Assembly (NCBI GenBank): GCA_965226155.1
Contig: OZ245331.1
Span: 868,001 to 932,000 of the forward strand
Reading direction: 5' to 3'
DNA from: G965226155 sp965226155
GTDB taxonomy: Bacteria > Pseudomonadota > Gammaproteobacteria > Eutrophobiales > Eutrophobiaceae
DNA length: 64,000 bases
Below the pieces are notes generated by a model that saw nothing but the letters and a program-made list of their open reading frames with translations, did no database searches and was not told the origin of the DNA. Below are positions 41,698-50,440 of the stretch, piece after piece. The first letter of the stretch is position 1; each line of letters opens with the position of its first letter. The translations under genes and the position numbers were made by a program.

Positions 41698-42516
41698 TCA
41701 CTGGCTAGGCTGTTTACGTAAATGCCCATAGAGTAGGTCTTCTACAAATTCTACACATCGGAATTCCAAAATTTCCGCATTTGGTTCGACTCGGCGGTAG
41801 AGTGGCATACTCATCTTCCAAGGCTTTGTGTATACATTTGGATCTTCAATGGTGACTTCATACATAAGTGTATCTGCGCTACGAGCAGTGAATCCTTCAA
41901 CAACGTGCAACGCCTTACTATGAAAATTCCCAGCCCGGTCAAACCAAGTTTTACCGTTGAAGCCAGTCGTATCAACAAATAATGTTTCACCTTCCCAGTG
42001 CCCATTCGACCAACCCATCCAGCTATCGGCAGGCGCTTCAGTTTGGTCCTTCATATAAATTGTGCGTACCGCACCGGCAAACTCATGGACAAACATAATG
42101 TGATCTGTGCTCTGGATAATCTGAAATGGAAACGGCATATATGTTGCGCGTGGTACTCCTGGTAAATAACACTTGATCACCGGATCTAATGCAAGTTGGT
42201 TTGCATGGTACTTATTTTTTATTGCTTGGGCCTCCGGTTTATATGGAATCTCGCCACCTTCCACGACACCCAAGCCCGGAGGAACAGCATCAATCGCACC
42301 GAGTTCTCTTACCTGTCCTTGCCTCGCTGAGTGAGGCTCAATATCCCAATTTGCCGTATTTATCGCTTGCCAAATGCCATTTAAATTTGGTTGCCCATCG
42401 GCTGTTCGTGGTGCTTGGTATGCCTGTGCTTGAATAGTGATTGGATTAACTGTCAGTAAAATACCAGACATCATAATCACCGTCACAACAACCCATCTTC
42501 CAAACCATTTTTGCAT
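41698..42516 (-). CDS. Secreted PDLxGxW-type protein, copy 3
   Basis: A 272-residue periplasmic protein with a signal peptide ending ITIQAQA and the family start YQAPRTADGQPNLNGIWQAI. Then CYLPGVPRATYMPFPFQIIQ, HEFAGAVRTIYMKD, GHWEGETLFVDTTGFNGKTW, HVVEGFTARSADTLMYEVTI and ITEDPNVYTKPW-type end. Shorter than copy 1 but complete. The 109-residue cytochrome gene is upstream and the broken PDLQGxW gene overlaps downstream. Confidence 0.85.
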   Translation of the reverse strand: MQKWFGRWVVVTVIMMSGILLTVNPITIQAQAYQAPRTADGQPNLNGIWQAINTANWDIEPHSARQGQVRELGAIDAVPPGLGVVEGGEIPYKPEAQAIKNKYHANQLALDPVIKCYLPGVPRATYMPFPFQIIQSTDHIMFVHEFAGAVRTIYMKDQTEAPADSWMGWSNGHWEGETLFVDTTGFNGKTWFDRAGNFHSKALHVVEGFTARSADTLMYEVTIEDPNVYTKPWKMSMPLYRRVEPNAEILEFRCVEFVEDLLYGHLRKQPSQ

Positions 42517-42627
42517 TTGTATTAGCCTCTCCTAGAAACTATTCGTTCCATTATGAATGTTTATTATCTTTGGAATAAAACACTTTCAAAAAGTTCTAAA
42601 TCAAACGTTATTTATACTTTTCACATA

Positions 42628-42957
42628 TCACTCTAGGTTCAAAATCCAATCAGCAATAATTCGTGCTTCTTCCATGCTAACGTGTTCATTCGGTACCATC
42701 GGTACCACACCCCAGTTGCCCGCCCCACCGATAATAATTTTATTCGCCAATATCTCTACCATGATCTCCTTACGTGCACGATGCAATGTCGCAATAGATT
42801 GATACGAAGGCCCGATTAGTGTCTCAGTGAGATTGTGGCAACCATAGCAATATCGCTCCTGAACCAGTGTCGGTCCATCCAGTTTAGGCGATGCCGCCCG
42901 CACAATTGATAGACAAGTCGCAGCAAAGAGTAAGGTGAATAATATTTTTTTTATCAT
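42628..42957 (-). CDS. Periplasmic c-type cytochrome (class I)
   Basis: A 109-residue cytochrome with a signal peptide (ends RAASP) and one heme site CYGCH (C37, C40, H41). The likely sixth ligand is the Met in VVPMVPNEHVS (about 87). The C-terminal helix ARIIADWILNL is typical of cytochrome c-551/552. Four bases after the beta-propeller gene, so probably its electron partner. Confidence 0.92.
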   Translation of the reverse strand: MIKKILFTLLFAATCLSIVRAASPKLDGPTLVQERYCYGCHNLTETLIGPSYQSIATLHRARKEIMVEILANKIIIGGAGNWGVVPMVPNEHVSMEEARIIADWILNLE

Positions 42958-42961
42958 CGTC

Positions 42962-44779
42962 TCATTTCTCCGTATTCAGTGAGACTTGGGATTGTTGTTT
43001 TAGCGCCTGATAGTTATCACCCGGATCGACTATTAGTGCCATCCGAGGACCCTTAACGGCTTCTGAGATATTGGCATAGCTTGAGACTAAGGCACCGGTG
43101 TCGTAATCAACCGATATCATCCGTAAAAAGGCCCCTTCCCTCGGCAAGGGGATGATACCAAACGATTTATCTTTCGGATCAAAACGATAAATGACATCGG
43201 CGTTAGACGTCGCCACCCAGACAATTTGGCGCACATTATCCCAAGTCGTCGCATATGGTGCGCTGGCGATGTCAGGAAGATCGTAAGTCCCGATGATTTG
43301 TCTGGTTTTAGTATCATATTCAACCAATTGCCCGGAACCATATAATGCAACATAGAGAATATCTTGATCACTGATGGTCATCCGCCGTGGACCCGACTGG
43401 TCATGCGGTAAAACTACCGAGGTTTCAAACTCCATGGTTTCAACATTGAAAGCACCAAAAACACCGATACCATATTGGGTATACCAGACATATTTTTGAT
43501 CTGACGTCATTAATAAACCGTAAGGGCGTCCAATTTTGTTATTACGATCGGGAACGTCTGGGACTTTCAAAATATCTGATACTCCAGTTTTTGGATCAAA
43601 GTAACCAACGGCATTGTTGACGATATCTGAAAACCAAATCCAACCACGCTTATCCGCCATTAACTCATGATTATAGTCATAAGATAAGTCATGAATGGAT
43701 ACATAACCGCCAGACTTGGGTCGTAATGTCCAGGTCTCCCAGTCTTTAGTGTTTGGATCCAAGTGTGCAACAACACCATTAAAAACTGGCGCGATCCATA
43801 TTGAATCATCACCACCACGAACTAAAGTATGCGGCCCCATATGTACATCGGTCGGGACTGTAAAAATATTTTGCTCACCGGTCTTAATATCGACTTCGAT
43901 CATATTATCGGAGAGTACATCAGCAGCCCAAAGTTTTTTAGGATCACCGACCCATAATGCTTCACGAATTGTATTGGGCTGATCGACTTCATATTCACGA
44001 ATAAGGGTGTCCTTAGTAACAACTAACGGTGCGCCGTATTGGTACCCCTTAATTACCTCCATACGGTCTGTAAAGTGTTGGCTAATTATTTTGGTATTGC
44101 TTGAGACGTCTGTATTTGAATAAAGTCTCTGTGCGACTACTAGAGGTCTAAATTCGTCACTACCTTTACTAAACTTCTTAGCCAACAACAAGGCCATATA
44201 CTTTGTAACGGTAGCCCAGCTTTGTTCTCTTACGTCATGCGGATTACCAAACGCAACATCATCAACCACTCTGGCATAATTTCTGACTTCTGGAGACGGA
44301 AACTGATGACAATTCACACACCTTATTATTAACTCTGCCCTTTTCTCCTCATCTGCAATGGATTGTATCCATGCTGATGCAGGAACAGTGGCTGCTTGAT
44401 TCGCCTTATGCTCCAAAATTATCGTGGCATTAACCGTGCGGTCCCTTCTACGTTTACTTACCTCAGAAGCCGTCTTCACTTGCTCGTAACCCAATGCTGA
44501 TGCAAATATCTGTAACTCCTCGACACTCGCATCTATAAACGGTTGAGGAAATCGGAAGGCACCCGCGTCATCTGTGAAAACAGAGACCGCCGCAATCCCT
44601 GGTTTAGCAGCCTGTCGAGTTACCGTCACCATTGCTTGTGCGAGAGGTCGACCATTGAGATCAAACACATGACCACTAAAAGTAACATCCGCCTGTGCGG
44701 GAGAGAGAAAACTCGCACTCAGCAATGCTACACAGATGATTTGACGAAAATTACTAATAAGCAACAAAACAAATTTCAT
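42962..44779 (-). CDS. Vgb-like beta-propeller with CarboxypepD_reg and CxxCH domains
   Basis: A 605-residue periplasmic protein from the ATG at 44779 (GGAG ten bases upstream). Order: signal peptide; a carboxypeptidase regulatory-like beta sandwich (VTFSGHVFDLNGRPLAQAMV); a small region with a single heme motif IIRCVNCHQFPSPEV; then six to seven Vgb/NHL-like blades (GPHTLVRGGDDSIWIAPVFN, MADKRGWIWFSDIVNNAVGY, MTSDQKYVWYTQYGIG). Similar multi-domain proteins are annotated as streptogramin-lyase-like, but a lyase role is unlikely with a heme domain. The design suggests a redox enzyme or sensor. Followed by a cytochrome gene. Confidence 0.85.
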   Translation of the reverse strand: MKFVLLLISNFRQIICVALLSASFLSPAQADVTFSGHVFDLNGRPLAQAMVTVTRQAAKPGIAAVSVFTDDAGAFRFPQPFIDASVEELQIFASALGYEQVKTASEVSKRRRDRTVNATIILEHKANQAATVPASAWIQSIADEEKRAELIIRCVNCHQFPSPEVRNYARVVDDVAFGNPHDVREQSWATVTKYMALLLAKKFSKGSDEFRPLVVAQRLYSNTDVSSNTKIISQHFTDRMEVIKGYQYGAPLVVTKDTLIREYEVDQPNTIREALWVGDPKKLWAADVLSDNMIEVDIKTGEQNIFTVPTDVHMGPHTLVRGGDDSIWIAPVFNGVVAHLDPNTKDWETWTLRPKSGGYVSIHDLSYDYNHELMADKRGWIWFSDIVNNAVGYFDPKTGVSDILKVPDVPDRNNKIGRPYGLLMTSDQKYVWYTQYGIGVFGAFNVETMEFETSVVLPHDQSGPRRMTISDQDILYVALYGSGQLVEYDTKTRQIIGTYDLPDIASAPYATTWDNVRQIVWVATSNADVIYRFDPKDKSFGIIPLPREGAFLRMISVDYDTGALVSSYANISEAVKGPRMALIVDPGDNYQALKQQSQVSLNTEK

Positions 44780-44796
44780 ATGGGCTATCTCCAGCG

Positions 44797-45190
44797 AATT
44801 TTTCTTGGAAAGTGTATTACGAGACCTTAGAAGGAACAACACACTAATATTACGTAGTATAACCTACTTGAGCCCGTGTCGCGATTCCTTCATTGCCCAA
44901 GTTATGGTCACTTCTATAAGCATTCGCCATGCAAGATTTTACAATGTTGATAGATATTAATTATTCTCTCTCTTGTTACACTACATCATGATCAATAAAA
45001 AGGAAGACCGCCATGCAAGCCTCAGACTCTCCGAAAAATAAATTAGCACCAGCTCTGTTCTCACTCACAATTGCTGTCATTCTTGTCATTGTGGTGTTTG
45101 GCTACGACTCTGCTGCGGATACGCCAAGACGCGATTTCTACTTTCCCAATACTGAACCTTTAGATGAGTATGAAATGCGGGTGATGGTAA
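44797..45190. repeat. Duplicated leader segment, copy 1
   Basis: About 390 bases that match 50045-50440 at roughly nine positions in ten: both begin GCGAATTTTTCTTGGAAAGT and run through the leader and first ~58 codons of the MBL gene. After about 45190 the sequences part. Confidence 0.8.
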
Positions 45191-45240
45191 TTGGGGTAGG
45201 AAAAGAATGCCTGTTCGCTTGTCATAATCAATTTGGATAG
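45013..45240 (+). pseudogene. 5' fragment of the MBL-fold hydrolase gene
   Basis: A 75-codon frame. The first ~58 codons copy the intact gene at 50266 (MQASDSPKNKLAPALFSLTI, then the signal anchor, then PRRDFYFPNTEPLD). It then diverges to MVIGVGKECLFACHNQFG and stops, so the metal-binding core is missing. An IS-end-like repeat (45258-45276) lies right after the break. Confidence 0.85.
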
Positions 45241-45257
45241 AGAGCACAAAACAAAAA

Positions 45258-45276
45258 GGGGTACTGACAAGTTGAG
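45258..45276. repeat. GGGTACTG element, copy 1 (single end)
   Basis: GGGGTACTGACAAGTTGAG, similar to the first 17 bases of the elements at 46258 and 47447. Located 18 bases after the truncated MBL fragment. Confidence 0.45.
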
Positions 45277-45356
45277 TCTCAAGCCTATAAGAGTTACCGC
45301 TTACCCATTCACTGCTTAATAGCTCTTTTATTTTAAATTTCATATTTTTTATAGTT

Positions 45357-46019
45357 TCAACGCTTTCTGGCGAGTGTCAGGCCATCAGCTATGGAAAGCA
45401 GACTTATATCAACCCTTGTGTCGTTAAATACAAATTCATTGAATTCGCGGATAGCAATTGTGTCTTCATCCATTTCCTTAGGATCGGCCGGATTGCCATT
45501 CCAAAGTACATTGTCTACAGCAATGACAGCTCCTTGTCGTAAAAGCTTTAATGCACGTTCGAAGTAATCCTTGTATTCCGGTTTATGGGCATCGATAAAG
45601 ATAAAATCAAATGTCCCACTTTCCCCCATATCCAATAGGCTATCCATAGTCTTCGTAGCGGGTGCTAGTCGCAGTTCAATTTTTCTATCAACGCCTGCTT
45701 CTTTCCAGTATCGTTTTGCAATGGCAGAGGTTTCTTCATTAATATCGCAGGCTATTAATTTCCCATCATCCGGCAAGGCCATCGCCATACATAGACTACT
45801 GTACCCGGTGAATACGCCTATCTCTATAATCTTTTTTACATTCAATAACTTAATAAGTAATGCCATGAACTGGCCCTGATCCGGGGAGATTTGCATATCC
45901 GGATAATGTTGTGATGCTGTTTCTTCCCGTAGCCGTTGCAAGATATTAGCTTCTTTTAGTGATACGGATAGAAGGTAATTATAAACTTCATCGCTTAAAT
46001 TGATGCTTTTTCTAGTCAT
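45357..46019 (-). CDS. Class I SAM-dependent O-methyltransferase
   Basis: A 220-residue methyltransferase of the caffeoyl-CoA/catechol O-methyltransferase type. SAM motif IIEIGVFTGYSSLCMAMALP (about 57-76) with acidic strand-2 end GKLIACDINEE. The metal and substrate motif FDFIFIDAHKPEY (about 140-152) and AVDNVLWNG are present. It would methylate a hydroxyl of a catechol-like compound using Mg2+. Adjacent broken genes belong to unrelated functions; its context may be the aromatic-type cluster around it. Confidence 0.9.
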   Translation of the reverse strand: MTRKSINLSDEVYNYLLSVSLKEANILQRLREETASQHYPDMQISPDQGQFMALLIKLLNVKKIIEIGVFTGYSSLCMAMALPDDGKLIACDINEETSAIAKRYWKEAGVDRKIELRLAPATKTMDSLLDMGESGTFDFIFIDAHKPEYKDYFERALKLLRQGAVIAVDNVLWNGNPADPKEMDEDTIAIREFNEFVFNDTRVDISLLSIADGLTLARKR

Positions 46020-46090
46020 ACTTTTTCTAAAATTAAATATGCAGCCAAATTCGATATATAAAGTATAAAAAATACTGTAAAGAATTATAA

Positions 46091-46278
46091 ATGATAGAAA
46101 AAATGCATCTCACACAACAAATCCAGATTCCATTAAAGTCATACAGATTACTAATTCCCATATATTTTCTGATCCTGAAAAGCGGTTTTGTGGTGTTGAT
46201 GCCACAGAAACACTTGCTACCACAATTAATTGTATCAATGAATTAACAGAGTTGCCTGGGTACTGTCAAGTTAACTAA
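46091..46278 (+). pseudogene. N-terminal fragment of a CpdA/Icc-like phosphodiesterase
   Basis: One frame reads SIKVIQITNSHIFSDPEKRF and CGVDATETLATTINCIN before ending at the GGGTACTG element. Intact CpdA-type cAMP phosphodiesterases have IQITDTHLFADPEK..GV here. The metal-ligand Asp is Asn (ITNSH), and the likely ATG (46091) is in another frame across an A6 run, so at least one frameshift separates start and body. The rest of the gene is absent. Confidence 0.5.
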
Positions 46279-46284
46279 TACAGT
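46258..46284. repeat. GGGTACTG element, copy 2
   Basis: GGGTACTGTCAAGTTAACTA then ATACAGT: identical over 27 bases to the start of the element at 47447-47477. It ends the CpdA fragment. The right arm decays to CCAC, so the palindrome is incomplete here. Confidence 0.75.
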
Positions 46285-46373
46285 CCACAAGAATCCCCAA
46301 AGCAGCCACTCAATTTTAAATTAAGACGAAATAATTCTTCCCTAGTTGATGAGGCGCGTGTTAATCTTAATTT

Positions 46374-47447
46374 ATGAAGCCCACATTATTCATTCTAGTA
46401 GTGTGTGTAATCGTCCTCAATCCAACCATTGTAATGTCACACCATGGTCGCTCTAATTTTTTATATGATGTCAGCATCACCTTGGAAGGTAAGGTCGTCG
46501 ATTCTAAGTGGAGGAATCCACACATGTATATAGAAATACAGACGGCAAATGAGAACAACGAAACGGAAACATGGCTCATCGAAGGGGGAACACCTATCGC
46601 CTTACTTAGAACAGGATGGCAGAAAGATTCCATTAATGTCGGGGACAATGTTGTAATTACTGGAAATCCAGATCGAGATAGGGCAAGGAAATTTCTATTA
46701 CTTGATAAAATTACGCTCGAAGATGGCGAATCATTTTCTGTATTTAATAGCAAAAGGCCAAATGCAGGTAACAAAATACCTGTTGGCAAACTACCGTCGA
46801 CCACTAAACTAACAGTCTCACCTTCACAGGATTTCTCCGGTACTTGGAGGCCCGGACCAAGCAACTTTGTGACAGGCGATTGGTACAGGCCCCCAACCAA
46901 TTGGCCGTTGACCAAGCTGGGTGAAGAGCAGGTTGCTGGTTTTAATCGCCTTAACAATCCATCATTTGAGTGCCTGGAAAGGGGATTGCCGTTTTTTCCT
47001 GTCAAGAATTATGACGTTTTGTGGGCACGCCTTGATGACCGAATTGAAATAATTCAACATCATTACGTATCGACCCGGACGATTTATTTAAATCAAGATA
47101 AACATCCCGATGAACTTAATCCGAGGGAGTTGGGCCATTCCATCGCACGTATCGATGACGATGGTAACCTGTTAGTGGATACTGTCGGTTTTCCTGATAG
47201 TGTGAAATGGGGACTTGCTCCCGGCCTAGAATCAAGTGCGCAAAAACGTATTAGAGAACGTTACACCCTTAACAAGGATGGTATTGGGATAGAGTTTACA
47301 ATTACGATTGAAGACCCAATTTATCTGAAGAAGCCAGTGACGATTAATGGAAGTTACTTCAAAGTCGCTGATGTTCCATTTGAACCCTATGTCTGTGACT
47401 TGGAAGCGGCCGGCAGACACAAACCCGCAGCATTGAATACACCTTAG
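46374..47447 (+). CDS. DUF6152 fused to a PDLQGxW-like domain
   Basis: A 357-residue secreted protein. Residues 24-125 are a DUF6152 domain (signal ends VMSHHGRSN, then VVDSKWRNPHMYIEIQTAN, WLIEGGTPIALLRTGW, VGDNVVITGNPD). After a linker the second part follows the PDLQGxW layout: FSGTWRPG, CLERGLPFFP, IEIIQHHYVSTRTIYLN, then GNLLVDTVGF and IEFTITIEDPIYLKKPVTIN. In the operon at 37.7-42.5 kb these are separate genes, so this fusion links the two families. Flanked by two GGGTACTG elements. Confidence 0.8.
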   Translation: MKPTLFILVVCVIVLNPTIVMSHHGRSNFLYDVSITLEGKVVDSKWRNPHMYIEIQTANENNETETWLIEGGTPIALLRTGWQKDSINVGDNVVITGNPDRDRARKFLLLDKITLEDGESFSVFNSKRPNAGNKIPVGKLPSTTKLTVSPSQDFSGTWRPGPSNFVTGDWYRPPTNWPLTKLGEEQVAGFNRLNNPSFECLERGLPFFPVKNYDVLWARLDDRIEIIQHHYVSTRTIYLNQDKHPDELNPRELGHSIARIDDDGNLLVDTVGFPDSVKWGLAPGLESSAQKRIRERYTLNKDGIGIEFTITIEDPIYLKKPVTINGSYFKVADVPFEPYVCDLEAAGRHKPAALNTP

Positions 47448-47477
47448 GGTACTGTCAAGTTAACTAATACAGTACCC
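47447..47477. repeat. GGGTACTG element, copy 3 (full palindrome)
   Basis: A 31-base palindrome: arms GGGTACTGT and ACAGTACCC around CAAGTTAACTAAT, itself containing the palindrome AGTTAACT. It could fold as a hairpin. The left part repeats 46258-46284 exactly. It stands directly between the stop codon of the fusion gene and a beheaded cytochrome gene. Confidence 0.8.
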
Positions 47478-47793
47478 TTGCTATAGTTGCCACGGCTATG
47501 GTGGTATGAGCCGAAATCTCACTAAAAACATTCCACTGTCTGATGGTGTGAGCGGCATACTGACTAGTGAAGATCTCTTTATCACCTTTCTTCGCCTCCG
47601 GGCAGAATTAAACCCGATACTCCCATCAGAACACATGCCTAATTTTGGTGATGATGCTTTGAGTGATGTGCAGGCAAAAGATATATATGCTTATATACAG
47701 ACGTTCGAAGACGATCGCAAGAAAGCCGAAGACATCCCCACCATGATGAAAATACTAGAAGCAGCAGACGCTTCTAGCAGCACAGCCAATTAA
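47464..47793 (+). pseudogene. N-terminally truncated cytochrome c
   Basis: In frame with the ATG at 47506, the codons before it read PCYSCHGYGG, a CxxCH heme site, directly after the GGGTACTG element. The body then ends MPNFGDDALSDVQAKDIYAY, the Met-ligand and last helix of a class I cytochrome c. The signal peptide and start codon are gone. The isolated ATG frame (95 residues) would lack heme and export signal, so it is not likely functional. Confidence 0.8.
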
Positions 47794-47811
47794 AAAAGCT
47801 TTTGTTGAGTG

Positions 47812-49137
47812 CTAGGTTTTAACTGGTAGTAATTGTGGTGCGCGCATCGACCACATTGCTGCTGCTGCAATGAAGAAGGGAATTGATAAAACACCAAATA
47901 AGAATGCTTGCCCCAACCCGAGACTAATTAACAGACCACCAACAAATGGGCCAGCAATAGCGCCTATTCTCCCCAGACCAATTGCCCAGCCTATGCCTGT
48001 TGCGCGAATTTCCGTAGGATAAAGGCGGACTGCAGTGGAGTACAATCCCATAAATGCGCCGAGGGCAAAAAAACCTAAAGTGGCTGCCACTGACATAAGA
48101 ATATATGCATTGGCACTTAACATGCCAAATACAATCATCAATACACCAGATAGGAAAAAGAATAATGAAATCATCGGACGTAGGCCCTTGGTTGCAGAGC
48201 GATGACCTAGCCATAAAGAGCCAACAAACCCGCCTGCATTAATCGAGATACCAACATATATTGCCTTGTCTAGCGGCAACCCTGCATCAAAGACTATTTT
48301 GGGTACCCAACTCAGTATAAAGTACATGCCAAATAAGGCAGAAAAAATGGCAGCCCAAAGTAGATATGTCCATTTCTTCAAATCTTTACTAAGTAACGAT
48401 TTGATGTCTATTACCGATTTGGAATGTGATTCTGGGACACTGGGCCAGTTCTCGAGGGTGTCGCCATCAAGTTCCTTAATGATCTTATTTGCCGCAGGCA
48501 AACTACCGCTAGGCTGTTTATTGAGAAGAAAGGCTAACGATTCTGGCAATAGGAAAAATACAGGAATGAGGATAGCAAAGTTTAATATTGCCCCAATACC
48601 AAATACATACCGCCAACCGTAATCTTCGATAATAAAAGCAGCCAGTATTCCACCTAATACGGCACCGACACCGTAGGTAGCTTGAACGAAAGCGACTAAA
48701 AAGTTACGTCTTGAATCAGGTGAGTACTCTGCTGCAATAGCGGTAATACTGGCCAGCATGGCTCCAATTGCTAATCCTGTTATAAAACGATAAAACATCA
48801 GCATGCCGACGCCGGATGCAGTTGCTGTTAGCCCCATAAAAATGGTGGTGGTGACTAGGCTCGCTACAATAATCTTCCGCCTGCCGATATGATCACTTAA
48901 GCTTCCCAATGTGAATGCACCTATTGCCATGCCTAGATAACCGATGCTGAATACAATACCCAGTATGCTTGGTTTTAGGTCCATTTCTCCAGCTATCGGT
49001 GGGGCAGTGTAGGCGATGGCTAATGCATCGAAACCTTCAAAGATATTAATCAGTGCACATAAACTGATTGCCATAATTTGAATACCTTTTAATGGTGCTT
49101 CCTTGATATAGTCCATCGCCGGATTTACAGCATTCAT
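47812..49137 (-). CDS. MFS transporter, aromatic acid:H+ symporter type
   Basis: A 441-residue carrier with 12 membrane segments. AAHS-family signs: INIFEGFDALAIAYTAP at helix 1, motif A SLSDHIGRRKIIVASLV (about 82-98), and LYPTEIRATGIGWAIGLGRIGAI at helix 11. Members import benzoate-like acids, vanillate or small organic acids; the substrate here is not readable. The helix 6-7 loop is about 55 residues. Confidence 0.9.
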   Translation of the reverse strand: MNAVNPAMDYIKEAPLKGIQIMAISLCALINIFEGFDALAIAYTAPPIAGEMDLKPSILGIVFSIGYLGMAIGAFTLGSLSDHIGRRKIIVASLVTTTIFMGLTATASGVGMLMFYRFITGLAIGAMLASITAIAAEYSPDSRRNFLVAFVQATYGVGAVLGGILAAFIIEDYGWRYVFGIGAILNFAILIPVFFLLPESLAFLLNKQPSGSLPAANKIIKELDGDTLENWPSVPESHSKSVIDIKSLLSKDLKKWTYLLWAAIFSALFGMYFILSWVPKIVFDAGLPLDKAIYVGISINAGGFVGSLWLGHRSATKGLRPMISLFFFLSGVLMIVFGMLSANAYILMSVAATLGFFALGAFMGLYSTAVRLYPTEIRATGIGWAIGLGRIGAIAGPFVGGLLISLGLGQAFLFGVLSIPFFIAAAAMWSMRAPQLLPVKT

Positions 49138-49186
49138 ATCTCTACCTCTCCCCTAAGTCTGTTTAATAAATGCAAGATATATATAT

Positions 49187-50014
49187 TTAGGATTTGCAAG
49201 GTATCTCGATTCCGATAATTAATCCAACTTGTGGCCAATTTTGTGCGCCAAAAGTTTTCAAATCGTTGGTCAATTCGTCTGGACACCAGTCTAATAATGC
49301 CTGTTTGAATGTGGGCCTGGATTTAATATTCTCAAACCAATTCGCAACGTATGGCAATCGGTCATTTTTCCACATGCTGTTCATACTCAGCATATTTAAT
49401 CGATTTATATATGGGGTAAATGCAATATCAGCGAGAGAAAAAGAATCACCAACTAACCACTTGTGGTCTTTTAGTGAATCTTCAGCCGTGAATAAAAGTT
49501 TATCAAAGAAACAAATAGTTTCATCTATACTCGGGGCATCAAAACCGAGTTCAATAATTTCCTGCTTTCTTTCAGGCCATTTATTAAGGGATGATTTATT
49601 GGGTGTACTTGCCTTTGTATTCTTGTTACCGTCATTTTCCATACGCAGCATAATATGACGATGACAGCAAACAAAAGTAAGTTCCCTGCAGGCAATGTGT
49701 ATCTCATCATCCACCATTTTGGCCCACTGTCGCATTTTGGCTCGTGCATACGGATCCTCTGGCTTTAGAGACGGACCGGGGAATGCCTCATTTATGTACT
49801 CGCAAATGATTGTAGACTCGGTGATAACGTTTCCGTTGTGTACTAATGTGGGAACGACAGCCTTAGGATTAATGCGTAAATATTCCTTATTAAATTGTTC
49901 ACCCTTGAAGATATCGATATAGTGGTACTTGTCAGGTTCTACTCCTTTTTCCGTTAAAGCGAATCGTACTTTAGCTGAGCAAACGGATGACCCATGGTGG
50001 TAAAGTTCTAGCAT
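49187..50014 (-). CDS. Glutathione S-transferase-family protein
   Basis: A 275-residue GST-like protein, longer than most (usual about 210). Thioredoxin-like half: LELYHHGSSVCSAKVRFALT, AVVPTLVHNGNVITESTII (cis-Pro, Glu-Ser GSH contact). The helical half carries LVGDSFSLADIAFTPYINRL, the standard N-capping motif. An extra loop of ~35 residues (about 125-160) sits between. Likely in detoxification or dehalogenation or an isomerase step of aromatic degradation. Only 50 bases from the MFS gene, so possibly coexpressed. Confidence 0.88.
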   Translation of the reverse strand: MLELYHHGSSVCSAKVRFALTEKGVEPDKYHYIDIFKGEQFNKEYLRINPKAVVPTLVHNGNVITESTIICEYINEAFPGPSLKPEDPYARAKMRQWAKMVDDEIHIACRELTFVCCHRHIMLRMENDGNKNTKASTPNKSSLNKWPERKQEIIELGFDAPSIDETICFFDKLLFTAEDSLKDHKWLVGDSFSLADIAFTPYINRLNMLSMNSMWKNDRLPYVANWFENIKSRPTFKQALLDWCPDELTNDLKTFGAQNWPQVGLIIGIEIPCKS

Positions 50015-50044
50015 CTATATTTAGACTCTGTTTAATTTGTTTGG

Positions 50045-50440
50045 TAGCGAATTTTTCTTGGAAAGTGTATTACTAGACCTTAGAAGGAACAACACACTAA
50101 TTTAACCTAGTATAACCTACTTGGGCCCGGGCCGCGATTACCTTCATTGCCAAAATTATGGCCACTTCTAAGGACATTTCCAGACAAGATTTTACAATGT
50201 TGATAGATATCAATTATTCTCTCTCTTGTTACACTACATTATGCTCAATAAAAAGGAAGACCACCATGCAAGCTTCAGACTCTCCGAAAAATAATTTAGC
50301 TCCAGCTCTGTTCTCACTCACAATCGCTGTCATCCTTGGCATTGTGGTGTTTGGCTACGACTCTGCCGCTGACACGCCAAGACGCGATTTCTACTTTCCC
50401 AATACTGAACCTTTAGATGAGAATGAAATACGAGTGATTG
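50045..50440. repeat. Duplicated leader segment, copy 2
   Basis: Matches 44797-45190; in this copy the MBL gene continues intact. The leader is shared in weaker form (about 55210-55440) with the third MBL copy. Confidence 0.8.

Noticed and set aside
46020..46373. Possible regulatory or RNA gene in the 354-base gap
   Set aside because: Most of it reads as a CpdA-like fragment ending in a GGGTACTG element; no separate RNA structure was seen.
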